Below are positions 16,445 through 26,438 of a DNA stretch of 49,617 nucleotides, piece after piece. The translations under genes and the position numbers were made by a program. This DNA is from Planctomycetaceae bacterium (GTDB lineage: Bacteria; Planctomycetota; SZUA-567): positions 1-49,617 of the forward strand of contig JAJPXZ010000135.1 in the NCBI GenBank assembly GCA_021205245.1. Reading direction: 5' to 3'. Each line of letters opens with the position of its first letter. Within the stretch, counting starts at the first letter, position 1. The notes under the pieces were generated by a model. It ran no database searches and had not been told where the DNA came from. It saw only the letters and a program-made list of their open reading frames with translations.

Positions 16445-16475
16445 AAAAAAAACGCCCCCGCTCTGAGGCGGGGGC
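16445..16475 (-). terminator. Terminator of the chemoreceptor gene
   Basis: On the minus strand the stem GCCCCCGC / GCGGGGGC (16468-16475 with 16454-16461) is followed by a run of eight T (A at 16445-16452). Confidence 0.9.
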
Positions 16476-16502
16476 TCTGATTTGTCGAGGCGTTTCAAGC
16501 GG

Positions 16503-18548
16503 TTAGTCTTCGTCGAATTCGAGCACCATGTCGGGCCGCATGATGCGTTCGCCGCCCGGGCCGGAGACGGGCCTGGAGACGTTGCCGGATACGCCGTTAT
16601 AGCCCAGGCGGTTTTTGCCGTTACCGTTGCCGCTGCCGGTGAGGGCGGCACGGACCGCTGACGCGCCCTTGCCGTGGACGACCCGCAGCAGCTCGCCGAT
16701 GTCGTTCCGTAGCCCGTTGACCTGACCTTCAAGGCTGGATGAAGCGCCGGCGGTGGCAGAGGCCGCCGAGGCGTTGGCCTGGGTCACCCTGTCCATCATC
16801 GCCACCGAATTGTTGACCTGGTCGACGCCCTGAGCCGCTTCCTCGGCGGCGCTGGCGATGCCCTTGATGGTGTCGCCGATGCGGCTGGTGCCGTCCTGGA
16901 TGGCGCGGAAGCTTTGCTCCAGGCGCTCGGTGATGGCATTGCCGTGGCGGACGCTCTCCACCGTGTTCTGGATAAGCGACTCGGTGTCGCGGACCGCCTG
17001 GGCGGAACGTTGCGACAGATTACGGACTTCGTCGGCGACGACGGCAAAGCCCTTGCCTGCCTCGCCGGCGCGGGCCGCTTCGACCGCGGCGTTGAGGGCA
17101 AGGAGGTTGGTCTGGAAGGCGATGTCGGAAATCGTCTTGATAACGTTCTGGACCTTGTCGGAACTTTCCGAAATCTCCACCATGGCCTTGCCCATCTCTT
17201 CCATGGCGGCGGAGCCGGTGTCGACCGCCACGGTGGTTTGCTCGGTCAGCCCCTTGGTGTGATCGGCGTGGTCGGCGCTCTGGCGGGTCATGGAGGCCAT
17301 TTCCTCCATGGCGGCGGAGGTTTCTTCAAGAGACGACGCCTGCTCGGTCACACCGGCGGCCAGGGTCTGCGACGCTTCGGCTATTTCAGTGGTCGCCTGG
17401 GCGATGTCAATCTCGGCCCCGGTGAGATTTTCGATTACCTTGTTGATGGGCCTGGTAACCGAGTTCGTGATAAGGACGGCACAGGCGACACCCAGAAGGA
17501 TGGCGGCGGCGACAACCACCCAGCAGATCATCGCGCAGCGGTCGACCAGTGCGTCGATACCGACGGTGGTATCGGCGAGGTGGGCGGTTGCGTCGATCAT
17601 GTTGCCGGAGTTGTAATCGGCAAGGCCGCTCGTGAGGGCGAGAAGCTGTCCAGTCGTGTCGGTGATGTTGATGCTGATGCCGTCTGTCGTCTTGGCCGCC
17701 TGGGAGAAGGTATTGATGCTGTCGACGTAGTCGTTGATTTCAGCGGCGAGGCTGAGGTAAGCGGCCTTCGTTTCGGCGCGGCGGCCGATACGGGCCGGAT
17801 CGTTCGCATAGCCGGTGACGTCGGCCGAGACATCCTTCAGGATGGTGATGGCGCGCTGGTACTGGGCTTCGGCGTCGGCGCCGAACAAGCTTTGCCCGGT
17901 GCGGAACGCCATCTGGCCGCTCGTCATCTTGTCGGAGACGTTATCGAGATAATCGGCGCGGGCGAGACGACGCTGGGCGAGGGGGGTGATTTCGGTCATG
18001 CCGGTCTCGGCGTCGGAAATCATGACATCACGAATTGACCCCATGGCTTCGGCAAGGAGTTCGTTCATGATATTGTTCATGTTTGCGACCTGCTGCTCGA
18101 CCCGTTCCCTATGCACGTCGAGGCCGCGTACCGATTTTTGCAATTCGCCCGTTTTGCTCCGGATGTCCACTAACATCTGCTTGACTGTGGGCAAATCACG
18201 GCGGGTATTGAGGAGGCGGTCTGAATTGGTGATGGCGAGAATGGCCTCCAATTCTTTTACCGCTTTGTCGCAATCGGCAAGGCGGGCAAGACCGGCTTCA
18301 AGATCCGTGTCGCGGTTATTGAAGGTGTAGGTATAAAAATTACCGGCCGCCGCGGTGGTGTCGGTGGCGAGCGTGGCGAGGGAGACGCTGGTCGGCACCA
18401 GCGAGGCGGATATGTAGCCGACCTGCTGTTTAGCCCCCTCAATCATGGTTTGGGTGCGGGTAAAGGCAAACAGCGAAACGCCGCCGATGATGAGCGCGAG
18501 CGCGATCATTATGACAAAGGCGGAGTAAAGTTTGGCTTTGATAGACAT
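16503..18548 (-). CDS. Methyl-accepting chemotaxis protein
   Basis: A 681-residue transmembrane chemoreceptor. TM1 is at residues about 9-30, a helical periplasmic sensor of about 300 residues follows, and TM2 is CWVVVAAAILLGVACAVLI. The cytoplasmic signalling tip has the invariant core (FQTNLLALNAAVEAARAGE, then GFAVVADEVRNL) that contacts CheA and CheW. Only about 30 residues separate TM2 (ending VTRPINKV) from the methylation helix beginning near LAAGVTEQASSLEE, so a full HAMP domain with its second helix is missing. The C-terminus is a Gly/Asn-rich tail ending EFDED, without an NWETF-type CheR tether. The start at 18548 is set by GGGAGAAAA and by TM1. No other chemotaxis gene is in the window. 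Confidence 0.93.
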   Translation of the reverse strand: MSIKAKLYSAFVIMIALALIIGGVSLFAFTRTQTMIEGAKQQVGYISASLVPTSVSLATLATDTTAAAGNFYTYTFNNRDTDLEAGLARLADCDKAVKELEAILAITNSDRLLNTRRDLPTVKQMLVDIRSKTGELQKSVRGLDVHRERVEQQVANMNNIMNELLAEAMGSIRDVMISDAETGMTEITPLAQRRLARADYLDNVSDKMTSGQMAFRTGQSLFGADAEAQYQRAITILKDVSADVTGYANDPARIGRRAETKAAYLSLAAEINDYVDSINTFSQAAKTTDGISINITDTTGQLLALTSGLADYNSGNMIDATAHLADTTVGIDALVDRCAMICWVVVAAAILLGVACAVLITNSVTRPINKVIENLTGAEIDIAQATTEIAEASQTLAAGVTEQASSLEETSAAMEEMASMTRQSADHADHTKGLTEQTTVAVDTGSAAMEEMGKAMVEISESSDKVQNVIKTISDIAFQTNLLALNAAVEAARAGEAGKGFAVVADEVRNLSQRSAQAVRDTESLIQNTVESVRHGNAITERLEQSFRAIQDGTSRIGDTIKGIASAAEEAAQGVDQVNNSVAMMDRVTQANASAASATAGASSSLEGQVNGLRNDIGELLRVVHGKGASAVRAALTGSGNGNGKNRLGYNGVSGNVSRPVSGPGGERIMRPDMVLEFDED

Positions 18549-19073
18549 GGTTTTCTCCCATATATGGACCACAGTCGCAAAACGGTAGCGACGCCATGAC
18601 GCTACTGATATATCCGTGCTGGTAGCCGCATTGGCTACCGCACAGATGAGGTACAAGCGGATGGTTGTTAGTTTTGACGAAGTAACAATGCTGGCGGCAT
18701 GGCGGAAGCCCGCGTATGCCATCGGACCATACGAGGTAAATATACACGATAAGATAATAGTTATAAATGAAATAATCGGAAATGTTTGCTGTTCTATAGT
18801 GTCCTAGACAATTTTAGTCCTATTTAAACAGAGAGTAATAGCGCAGCATGAAATTTATGGATATTATCTCCAGTGGACTTGCATAAGTGGGTTGTGTAAA
18901 TTTTACGCGTAGCGCACCCAAGTAAACGAGAATGGACGACTCTTCGGTACGTTAAGTGGCTTAACTGACATATAAGCAATTAATGAGTATTACTGATACA
19001 ATGAGTCGGGGCATTTGTTCCGTGGCGTGGCTGTTTAAAAATATCTGACATTGCGCTTGGTTCACCATTAGAG
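18549..19073. other. AT-rich intergenic region upstream of the chemoreceptor
   Basis: No gene is seen in this stretch of about 525 bases. The chemoreceptor leader holds two inverted repeats: GTAGCG / CGCTAC (18585-18590 with 18600-18605) and GGTAGCC / GGCTACC (18621-18627 with 18633-18639). Farther out, GTTAAG-tgg-CTTAAC lies at 18951-18965. The stretch 18720-19030 is visibly AT-rich, and no promoter could be placed with confidence. Confidence 0.4.
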
Positions 19074-19098
19074 AAAAACCCCGGCACAAAGGCCGGGG
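19074..19098 (-). terminator. Terminator of the CdaR-like gene
   Basis: On the minus strand CCCCGGC (19092-19098 complement) pairs with GCCGGGG (19079-19085 complement) and TTTTT follows (A at 19074-19078). It lies about 50 bases after the regulator's stop codon. Confidence 0.85.
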
Positions 19099-19150
19099 AT
19101 GGAACGATGAGCCTGCGAGAACTCACCCGTATGATTTTCCGTATCGACAG

Positions 19151-20302
19151 TTATTTGCGGTAGGAATGATTGAGGAGAAGCAGCCGAAGGAAGAACTCCC
19201 TGACAAAGGCGTTCTGCGTCTCCAGGCCAAGCAGGGCCAGGATCTTGTTCATCCGGTAATTCATGGTATTCTTGTGTATACCGAGGTCCGCCGCCGCTTT
19301 GCCACCGCTGCAATCGGCCCTGCAATAAGCGTGGATGGTTTCCAGGATGCGGGCCATATGCCCGGCCCCGAATCCGCGCCGCAATTTTTCCTCGAGAATG
19401 CGCAGATGACCTGCGGAGTGGGCCAGGCACTCTTGTAAAAGGCAGGTCACCTCGGCTTCCGGCGTATCGATGCACAAACATTTGCCGTCGGCAAGGCGGG
19501 CCAGGGCAATGGCTTCCCGCTTCGCCCGCGCCGCAATGCGCCACTCGGCGCACTCGCTCCCCAAGCCTATCGATACCGGCTGGTTTAGTTCCCGGCACAA
19601 GATTTCATGAATTTCCGACGAAGTGGACACCGGATCAGTCCCGGGCTGGACATGATGGCACACCATCACCATGTCGTCGAACACTTCGGCAATGTCGTGG
19701 CGCTCGTTGACGGGGGTGCGGCTGACGAGGAGGTTCCTGAGCCGAGTAAGCTGCTCAAACCAGTGCTTGCGGCCCTCGCCGTTGACGGCAGGCATTATGG
19801 CCATGACCCGGACGGGAAGGCGTGGCTCGACCCCGGCCTCGCGGGCGGCGACTGCTACGTCCTCGACTTCGGCGGCATCGCTCAGAAGACGGCGTAGCAG
19901 GTCGACTCGAAGGTGGCGGACGAGCTGGCTTTGCCGGAAAGACAGGGTCTGCTCAAGATACAGTTCGACGCAGGCGTCGACCAGCCTGACGTATTGCTCG
20001 AGATCCTCCGGCCTGCCGTGGATACCGACCACACCCAACACCAAACCGTTCTTGACCACCGGCAGGCTGATGCCTTCGCGTTTTTCCGAATCGGGCGGCA
20101 GGTCGTCCTGGCGTATTCGAATAACACGGCGACTGGCGGCCGCCTCCGCAGCCCCACTATGGTAAGTGCCGATCCAGGCCGGGTCGGAAGAAGCCACGAT
20201 CGTACCGCCAGTCTCCATAAAGTTTACTGTATGGTCGCCAACTAATGGGCGTAGTACAGTCACCATCTCCTTACCCAAGGTTTGCGGCGTCATGGTATTC
20301 AT
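19151..20302 (-). CDS. CdaR-type sugar diacid regulator
   Basis: A 383-residue transcription factor of the CdaR/PucR family. The N-terminal part matches the sugar-diacid recognition domain (Diacid_rec), with segments such as GTYHSGAAEAAASRR and GISLPVVKNGLVLGVVGIHG. The C-terminus carries the PucR-type helix-turn-helix (AAADLGIHKNTMNYRMNKI). In E. coli, CdaR activates glucarate and galactarate genes. None of the immediate neighbours is an obvious target here, but the aldolase at 6653 belongs to a family that includes the glucarate-pathway aldolase; that link is inference. The gene ends at a strong terminator. Confidence 0.85.
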   Translation of the reverse strand: MNTMTPQTLGKEMVTVLRPLVGDHTVNFMETGGTIVASSDPAWIGTYHSGAAEAAASRRVIRIRQDDLPPDSEKREGISLPVVKNGLVLGVVGIHGRPEDLEQYVRLVDACVELYLEQTLSFRQSQLVRHLRVDLLRRLLSDAAEVEDVAVAAREAGVEPRLPVRVMAIMPAVNGEGRKHWFEQLTRLRNLLVSRTPVNERHDIAEVFDDMVMVCHHVQPGTDPVSTSSEIHEILCRELNQPVSIGLGSECAEWRIAARAKREAIALARLADGKCLCIDTPEAEVTCLLQECLAHSAGHLRILEEKLRRGFGAGHMARILETIHAYCRADCSGGKAAADLGIHKNTMNYRMNKILALLGLETQNAFVREFFLRLLLLNHSYRK

Positions 20303-20798
20303 AATGGCTTGTCCCCGGTAACGGCGCCTCCCACGAGGGGGAGTCGGCAGGAGGAACCCTTCCCTCCAAAGCGTAGATACATTCGATAATCAGAAACCTG
20401 GGCGTCATAGCGACGCCGCAACACCCAGCCTACCACAGCATTAATCGGTTTGGTTTGAGTGAAGTTCTTATACGATGGCTACACGATTGTCATTATTTGT
20501 AAACATGAAAAAAAAGAAGAAAGGGAATACGATATCTTAACGTAACTCTGATACGTATCTGTATCGTGTGTTTAAATGCTTATGGGATCGGAAATTCGTG
20601 GATTTTGCCGGGTGGTTAAATTCCGACTGGTCGGTCCAATACTTTTTGCTTTTATTTTGTCCAGAGCCCGGTTGCGACGATCACCCGGTAATGGTCGACC
20701 CACCCAATTTCCCTTGATCGCGGATGACTCCTTGGGGTACAATAGCATCTCCGCGTTCCACAACGCGGCTGGCGAGGGATAGAATGAGAGGAGTCCGC
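20303..20798. other. Intergenic region between cdaR-like and peroxiredoxin genes
   Basis: In these 496 bases I see no gene. GGCGTC-atagc-GACGCC (20401-20417) is a small dyad. Between 20530 and 20570 there is a cluster of GATAC/GTATC half-sites including the perfect palindrome GATACGTATC (20550-20559). The latter may be an operator for one of the flanking divergent genes. Confidence 0.35.
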
Positions 20799-21233
20799 AT
20801 GTCGGTATCCGAGTTTGTCCTGAAGGACCAGTATGACAAGGAAGTCAGCTTTGCCGATTTCAAGGGAAAGCGGTTTCTCTTGTCGTTCCACCCCATGGCG
20901 TGGACCTCTATTTGCTCCGTGCAGATGCAGGACTTAGAGAAACGTTACGATCAATTCACCGCCAAGGGCATCACCCCGTTCGGCCTGTCGATCGACCATC
21001 AGCCGTGCAAGAAGGCCTGGTCAGATTCGCTCGGGCTGAAAAAGCTCCTCCTTCTCTGTGATTTCTGGCCCCACGGTGCGCTCGCACAGAAGCTTGGCTG
21101 CTTTATTGAAAAGGCGGGGGTCTCGGGTCGGCAGAACTACCTCATCGGACCCGACGGCGAGGTGCTGTGGACAAAGCGCCACGAGATCAAGGAACAGCCC
21201 GACTTCGACGCCATCCTGCGGGAACTTCCCTAA
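20799..21233 (+). CDS. Peroxiredoxin (AhpC/TSA-like)
   Basis: A 144-residue thioredoxin-fold peroxidase. The active-site segment HPMAWTSICSVQM corresponds to the family PxxxTxxC motif, with peroxidatic Cys39 and Thr36; the proline is shifted by one position relative to the usual spacing. The supporting arginine is in GRQNYLIGPDGEV. Other cysteines at about 70, 87 and 101 could resolve the disulphide. The start at 20799 is set by AGAGGAG six bases upstream; longer in-frame starts lack homology. It probably reduces hydrogen peroxide or organic peroxides in the cytoplasm. Confidence 0.85.
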   Translation: MSVSEFVLKDQYDKEVSFADFKGKRFLLSFHPMAWTSICSVQMQDLEKRYDQFTAKGITPFGLSIDHQPCKKAWSDSLGLKKLLLLCDFWPHGALAQKLGCFIEKAGVSGRQNYLIGPDGEVLWTKRHEIKEQPDFDAILRELP

Positions 21234-21253
21234 CCCGGGGACACTGACTTGTG

Positions 21254-21273
21254 CATACCATTCTCTTGGTATG
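21254..21273 (+). promoter_or_regulatory. Small hairpin ahead of the 82-residue protein gene
   Basis: CATACCA-ttctct-TGGTATG is a perfect seven-pair inverted repeat 20 bases after the peroxiredoxin stop. No T-run follows, so it is an mRNA stabiliser or an operator rather than a terminator. Confidence 0.3.
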
Positions 21274-21329
21274 GAGCATGACTTCGCATGGGTGACGGGG
21301 AGAAATGCGGTTGATATGGAGGTTCTCCC

Positions 21330-21578
21330 ATGAGTGAAGGCAAGCAGGATCCGCGCGGCGAACGAGTGGACTACTCCGACGTGACCCCGGCGACGGGGAC
21401 ACATCCTGATAACAAGGACATCACCAAGACGCTGGCCAACAATATGCCAACGGCGGACATGCCGGCTAACGGCGGCAACCAGCGCGCCGACCCGGACAAG
21501 GTGATTCCCGGTCCGGAAGCGGCGACGGGGATAGACCTGATCGAAGAGGATCAGACAAAGAAGGAAACGCGCGGGTAG
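21330..21578 (+). CDS. Small disordered protein, unrecognised
   Basis: An 82-residue, very polar protein rich in Asp, Pro, Thr and Gly, with no cysteine and no hydrophobic core. It is probably intrinsically disordered. TATGGAGG stands a good distance before the ATG and a clear terminator follows 30 bases after the stop, so it is likely a real gene, perhaps co-transcribed with the peroxiredoxin. I do not recognise a family. Confidence 0.6.
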   Translation: MSEGKQDPRGERVDYSDVTPATGTHPDNKDITKTLANNMPTADMPANGGNQRADPDKVIPGPEAATGIDLIEEDQTKKETRG

Positions 21579-21606
21579 GCGCGGGATATATGACGAATAT
21601 TGTGAG

Positions 21607-21632
21607 CGCCCGGAGATTGCCGGGCGTTTTTT
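21607..21632 (+). terminator. Terminator after the small disordered protein gene
   Basis: CGCCCGG (21607-21613) pairs with CCGGGCG (21620-21626) and six T follow. It also marks the boundary to the convergent xylulokinase gene ending at 21639. Confidence 0.9.
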
Positions 21633-21638
21633 ATATGA

Positions 21639-23147
21639 CTACTCCGCGCTCTCCAGTGCCGCCAGCCTCGCAAAGGTTTTTTTGTTGTCGCGGTAGCAGT
21701 CGTGGAAGACGGCGAAGAGATCGTCGTATACGCGTGCATTGGTCGTGGACGGAACATAGGTCCGGGGATCGAATTGCACCAGTGCGTCGCAGGCCTCGGG
21801 AAATCCAGTGTACACGGCTGCGCCGACCCCGGCGGTGATGGCGGCGCCAAGGCAGGCCTGCTCATCGTTCAGGCTGCGGACAACCTCGCGGTTGAAAATG
21901 TTGGCTTGAATCTGCAGCCACAGCGGCGAATTCGCGCCGCCGCCCGAGGCTATCATCCTGGTGCAGGGAATGCCCATCTGCAGGATGATTTCCAGGCTGT
22001 CCCGGAGCGCGAACGCGACGCCTTCCATGACCGCCCTCAGCATGTTGGCCCTGCCGTGGCCCAGGGTGAGGCCGCAGAACATGCCTCTGGCGTCCGGGTC
22101 GAGATGCGGCGTGCGCTCGCCCACGAGATAGGGGAGGAAAACAAGGCTGCCGCTCCCGGCCGGGACTGCGCCAGCCATCCTGTCAACGTCGCCAAAGCCG
22201 TCCATCGCCAAAATTCGCTGCGACAGCCATTTCATTGCCGCACCGGCCGAGAGGGTCGCGCCCATCAGGGTCCAACGGCCGGGGATGACATGGGCGATGG
22301 TGTTGGTTCTGAACGCCTGGTCATAGAGCGGTTTGTCGGCTATGGCCGAGACCTGACCGCCGGTGCCGATGTTGGATGAAAAAACGCCGGGACGAACGAT
22401 GCCGTTCCCTACCCCCTGCATGCACTGGTCGGCCCCGCCGTTGACAACGATGGTGCTTGTCGATAACCCTGAGCGGGCCGATGCTTCGGGCGTGACCGTT
22501 CCCATCCGCTCGGTGGCGGGCAGACAGGGCGGAAACAGGTCGGGGTCGAGGTCGAGGGCGGATAGAAGTTCGCCCGACCACGACAGGGAGGTGTTGTCGA
22601 AGGCGGCGCTTCCGGCGGCGTCGGAGTAATCGGTGGCAATAACTCCGGAAAGACGGAACTTGAGGTAGTCTTTCGGCAGCATGACCTTGTCGATGCGCGA
22701 GTACAGTTCCGCTTCGTTATCCTTGAGCCAGACGAGCGAGGCGACCAGAAATCCGGCGGCGATGGAGTTCTGCACCCAGCCGCCGACGCGTTCCCGCCCG
22801 AAGCGTTCATAGATGGATTCTATGCTCTTTTTCGATCGCTGATCCTGCCAAATGATGGCGGGTCGCAGCGGCCGGCCGTTTTTGTCCACGCATACCAGGC
22901 CGTGCATCTGGCCGGAAAAGCTCAGGGCCGCGATATCGTTTGCCCGGACACCCGGAGCGGCGAGGACTTCGCGTATCGCTTCCTCCGCCCGCGCCACCCA
23001 CATATCCGGATCCTGTTCAGCCCGGCCGGGGGCGGGGATATCGACGTCATAGCTTCTGGCCGCAAGACCGAGACGTTGGCCGTCCGCCTGCATGAGCATG
23101 GCCCTGACGCTGGATGTCCCGAGATCGATGCCGAGCAGGCTGGTCAT
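21639..23147 (-). CDS. xylB: Xylulokinase (FGGY carbohydrate kinase)
   Basis: A 502-residue kinase that phosphorylates D-xylulose with ATP. The N-terminal phosphate loop is GIDLGTSSVRAML, the sugar-binding region has SFSGQMHGLVCVD and IIWQDQRS, and the second domain shows GGADQCMQGVGNG, SNIGTGGQV and ASGGGANSPLWLQI. The MHGLV and WQDQR segments favour xylulokinase over glycerol kinase. The start at 23147 follows GGAGGAAGAG; an upstream in-frame start at 23237 is rejected. No xylose isomerase or xylose transporter is nearby, so other ketoses are possible substrates. Confidence 0.88.
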   Translation of the reverse strand: MTSLLGIDLGTSSVRAMLMQADGQRLGLAARSYDVDIPAPGRAEQDPDMWVARAEEAIREVLAAPGVRANDIAALSFSGQMHGLVCVDKNGRPLRPAIIWQDQRSKKSIESIYERFGRERVGGWVQNSIAAGFLVASLVWLKDNEAELYSRIDKVMLPKDYLKFRLSGVIATDYSDAAGSAAFDNTSLSWSGELLSALDLDPDLFPPCLPATERMGTVTPEASARSGLSTSTIVVNGGADQCMQGVGNGIVRPGVFSSNIGTGGQVSAIADKPLYDQAFRTNTIAHVIPGRWTLMGATLSAGAAMKWLSQRILAMDGFGDVDRMAGAVPAGSGSLVFLPYLVGERTPHLDPDARGMFCGLTLGHGRANMLRAVMEGVAFALRDSLEIILQMGIPCTRMIASGGGANSPLWLQIQANIFNREVVRSLNDEQACLGAAITAGVGAAVYTGFPEACDALVQFDPRTYVPSTTNARVYDDLFAVFHDCYRDNKKTFARLAALESAE

Positions 23148-23172
23148 GGTCTCTTCCTCCCCCATCAAGAAT

Positions 23173-23205
23173 AAAAAATGGAGCGTCCGCAACGGCGACC
23201 GCCCC
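23173..23205 (-). terminator. Terminator after the RND pump gene
   Basis: On the minus strand GGGGCGGTC pairs with GGACGCTCC (23197-23205 and 23180-23188, one mismatch and G-T pairs), and six T follow (A at 23173-23178). It ends 26 bases before the xylB start, just ahead of its Shine-Dalgarno. Confidence 0.65.
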
Positions 23206-23242
23206 ACATACCTATCGTAAACTGCACGTTTTGACAAGGCGC

Positions 23243-26200
23243 TTATTTGGGTTTGTCGCCACTGTCAAGGAAGCGTCGGGACGAGAAGCGGCGGGTAATG
23301 CTTGCCGCCGCCTGTTGTGTCCAGCGGAGCTTTGCCTTGACCCACTCGCGCCAGCGCTGGCACGCCGCATACAGGGCGGGCGTGAAGATGATGCCCACCA
23401 ACGTTGCCATAAGCATGCCGGAGAAAGTGGTGACGCCAATCGCCACCCGGCTGGCCGCGCCCGCTCCGGTCGCCACCGCCAGGGGCAGCACGCCGAAGAG
23501 GAAGGACAGGGCGGTCATGAGAACCGCGCGGAAGCGGAGATCGGCGCCGTTCAGCGCCGCCTGGACGATCGATTCGCCGTTCTCCCGCTCGGTTTTTGAG
23601 AATTCCACCATGAGGATGGCATTCTTGGCCGCGAGGCCGATTAGCATCACCATGCCGAGCTGGGCATAAATACTCAGGCTCATGCCTGTGATCCACAGCC
23701 CGAGCGAAGCGCCCAGAAGGGCGAAAAGAACCGACATCATCACCGGTACCGGCACCCACCAGCTTTCATATTGCGCCACCAGGAACAGGTAGGCGAAGGC
23801 GATGGCCATGGCCATAAGGGCGACGATGCGGCCGGCGTTCTCCTTTTCCTGGTAGGACAGGCCGGTCCATTCCACATGATAGGCCGGGGGCAGGTCCATA
23901 TTTTCAACAATGTCCATCAACTGGCCGCTTGTGGCGGCGGGCGATGTCTGGGCCGTCATTTCGGCGGCGACCATCTTGTTGAAGCGCTGAATCTGTTTCG
24001 GACCAACGAAAAAGCGCAGCGTTCCGATTGAACTCAGCGGCACCATACCGCCGTGGTTGTTGGCGATCATGATTTCGTTGATGTCCCGGAGCATGGCCCG
24101 GTGTTCCGCCGTCGACTGCATCTTGACCTTGAAGGTGTCGCCGAGGAGGTTGAAGTCGTTGATGTAGTACGAGGCCAGGTTGCTTTGCAAGGTCGCATAA
24201 ATCCGTGACGTCGGCACACCCAACATCTCCGCCTTGTCTCTGTCGATATCGAGGAACAATTGCGGCGTATCGGCGTTATACATCGACATTGCGTACAATG
24301 ATTCAGGTTTGCCGCTCAGCTCGAGGGCGAACTTCTTCGCGGTAAGGGACAACTCCTGCGAGTCGATATCGCCCTCGCCCGCAATCATGAACGACAGTCC
24401 GCCGGTGGTCCCCAGCCCCATAATCGCGGGCGGGGTGAAGGCCATGATCTTGGCCGACGATATGCGGCTGGTCCTCGCCTGGACTTCGCTCAGGATGGAT
24501 GCGAGATCAAGTCCGTCGCCTTCCCGCAGATCCCAATTGTCGAGAGAGACGATGCCCATGGCGACATTCTCGCCGGTACCGCTCATCATGCTCCAGCCGG
24601 AGATGGTAAGGAGACCGTCGACGCCGTCCATTTCCTCAAGCATGGGGCGCAGGCGGCCGAGCGCGTCCTCGGTCCGCGACAGGGTGGCTCCGGGAGGCAG
24701 CTCGATATTCAGGAAGATGGTACCCTTGTCCTCGTCCGGCAGGAATGAGCCGGGAATACGCGTATTCGTTATATACAAGGCCGCGCCGGCAAGACAGAAC
24801 AGGACGAGTGTGAGTCCGACACGGCGCACCAGCAGCCCCACCGTCCGCAGATAGACGGCGCGGGATTTGTCGAGGACGAAATTGAAGGGCCGGAAGTGCC
24901 AGGGCGATTTCTCCGGCGGTTTCTTGAGGATGAGCGCGCACAGCGCGGGGCTTAGCGTCAGGGCCACGACGGTGGAGAAGCAGAGCGCGACGCACATCGT
25001 CACCGAGAACTGGATGTAAATCGTTCCCACCATGCCGCCGTAGAAGGCGAGCGGCACGTAACAGGCCAGGGTGACGAGGGTGGTGGCGATGACCGCGCCG
25101 GTGATCTGCGACATCGACTTTATCGCCGCCTCGCGGGCCGGAAGGCCCTCCCGTTCCATGATGGCCATGGTGTTTTCAACCACCACGATGGCGTCGTCGA
25201 CCAGCGATCCGATAACCAGAATCAGGCCGAACATGGTCAGCACATTGATGCTGAAGCCGAGGGCGAACATGACCGGGAAGGTGGCCAGGAGCGAGACCGG
25301 AATCGCCACTGTCGGAACCAGAGTGGCGCGCCAGTCCTGCAGGAAGACGTAGGTAATGGCGACGACCAGCACCAGCGCGATCACCAGGGTGACGATGATT
25401 TCCCGCATGGTGATCATGATGTATTCCGACGGATCGTAGACGATTTGGAAGTCGACCCCGTCGGGGAAGCGCTCGGCCTGGTCGGCAAGCAGGGTTTTGA
25501 CCGAGTCGAGGGTGGCGATGGCGTTGGCGTCGGAGTTACGGTAGATAGCCATGGCGACTGTCTCTTTGTCGCCATAGGTCGCCTTGCCGGCGTAGTTCTC
25601 GGCGCCCAATTCGATGGTGGCGACGTCCTTCAGGCGGAGCACATATTCGTCGCCGTCGGTGCGGAGGACGATGTCGCCAAACTCCTCGACCGTCTTCAGG
25701 CGGCCGGTGACATTGAGCTTATACTCGATGTAATTGTTACTGGTCTCGGACCCCACCGAGCCAGCCGCGGCCTGAATGTTCTGGTTGCGGACGGCGGAGG
25801 CGATGTCCTCGCTGGTCAGGCCGAGCGCCGCGACGCGCATCGGGTCGAGCCAGATGCGCATGGAATATTCCTGCGCCGCCAGAACCTCGACCGACGCGAC
25901 GCCGTCGACGCGGGCCACCGCATCCTTGACCACGGTGGATATGTAGTTATTCAATTCGATAACCGGCATCGAACCGTCGGTCGTGAAAGCGTAGACGCCC
26001 AGCATGTCGCTGTTACGTTTCTCGACATTGATACCGGTACGGACCACGTCGTCAGGCAGGACCGCTTCGGCCCGCTTGACCGCGTTCTGCACATTCACCA
26101 TCGCCATATCGGAATTGACGCCCGACTTGAAGGTGATGGTGCAGATATACATGCCGTTATTGTCGGAGGAAGAGGAGAAATAGAGGAGATCCTCGACCCC

Positions 26201-26413
26201 GTTGAATTCGGACTCGAGCGGCACCGCGACCGTGTCTGCCACGACCTGCCCGCTCGCGCCGGTATAATTGGTATAGACATATACCTGCGGCGGCGCGATG
26301 TCTGGATATTCCGCAATCGGAAGCCGCCCCAGGCTGATCAGCCCCGCCAACATCAGCGTCAGGCTGATGACCATGGCGAAACGGGGGCGGAGGATAAAGA
26401 ATTTTGACAGCAT
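23243..26413 (-). CDS. RND efflux transporter, AcrB/MexB-type
   Basis: A 1056-residue inner-membrane proton-driven pump of the hydrophobe/amphiphile efflux (HAE1) class. The N-terminus [18 protein letters not shown], the periplasmic [20 protein letters not shown] segment and the proton-relay pair in [11 protein letters not shown] (TM4 aspartates) are all intact; the length matches AcrB. The start at 26413 has GGAG before it; the open frame continues upstream but only as antisense of the adaptor gene. It follows the adaptor by 25 bases. No TolC-like outer-membrane channel gene accompanies it, so it probably uses one encoded elsewhere. Confidence 0.95.
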   Translation of the reverse strand: MLSKFFILRPRFAMVISLTLMLAGLISLGRLPIAEYPDIAPPQVYVYTNYTGASGQVVADTVAVPLESEFNGVEDLLYFSSSSDNNGMYICTITFKSGVNSDMAMVNVQNAVKRAEAVLPDDVVRTGINVEKRNSDMLGVYAFTTDGSMPVIELNNYISTVVKDAVARVDGVASVEVLAAQEYSMRIWLDPMRVAALGLTSEDIASAVRNQNIQAAAGSVGSETSNNYIEYKLNVTGRLKTVEEFGDIVLRTDGDEYVLRLKDVATIELGAENYAGKATYGDKETVAMAIYRNSDANAIATLDSVKTLLADQAERFPDGVDFQIVYDPSEYIMITMREIIVTLVIALVLVVAITYVFLQDWRATLVPTVAIPVSLLATFPVMFALGFSINVLTMFGLILVIGSLVDDAIVVVENTMAIMEREGLPAREAAIKSMSQITGAVIATTLVTLACYVPLAFYGGMVGTIYIQFSVTMCVALCFSTVVALTLSPALCALILKKPPEKSPWHFRPFNFVLDKSRAVYLRTVGLLVRRVGLTLVLFCLAGAALYITNTRIPGSFLPDEDKGTIFLNIELPPGATLSRTEDALGRLRPMLEEMDGVDGLLTISGWSMMSGTGENVAMGIVSLDNWDLREGDGLDLASILSEVQARTSRISSAKIMAFTPPAIMGLGTTGGLSFMIAGEGDIDSQELSLTAKKFALELSGKPESLYAMSMYNADTPQLFLDIDRDKAEMLGVPTSRIYATLQSNLASYYINDFNLLGDTFKVKMQSTAEHRAMLRDINEIMIANNHGGMVPLSSIGTLRFFVGPKQIQRFNKMVAAEMTAQTSPAATSGQLMDIVENMDLPPAYHVEWTGLSYQEKENAGRIVALMAMAIAFAYLFLVAQYESWWVPVPVMMSVLFALLGASLGLWITGMSLSIYAQLGMVMLIGLAAKNAILMVEFSKTERENGESIVQAALNGADLRFRAVLMTALSFLFGVLPLAVATGAGAASRVAIGVTTFSGMLMATLVGIIFTPALYAACQRWREWVKAKLRWTQQAAASITRRFSSRRFLDSGDKPK

Positions 26414-26438
26414 GTGTTTTCTCCAGGGATGACCGGGG

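Larger units (their letters stand above)
16127..16502. other. Convergent intergenic region with two terminators
   Basis: This 376-base gap separates the thioredoxin-like gene from the end of the chemoreceptor gene. It holds one terminator for each, plus a doubtful small minus-strand frame at 16191-16376. Nothing else is evident. Confidence 0.5.

Noticed and set aside
18951-18965. GTTAAG-tgg-CTTAAC dyad and a similar GTTAAG...CTTAAC at 30181-30199 as one operator family
   Set aside because: Arms are short, AT-rich and differently spaced; the second lies at the end of a coding region. Chance is the simpler reading.
20576-20782. 68-codon frame upstream of the peroxiredoxin gene
   Set aside because: No ribosome site, composition unlike a protein, and it overlaps the likely promoter region.
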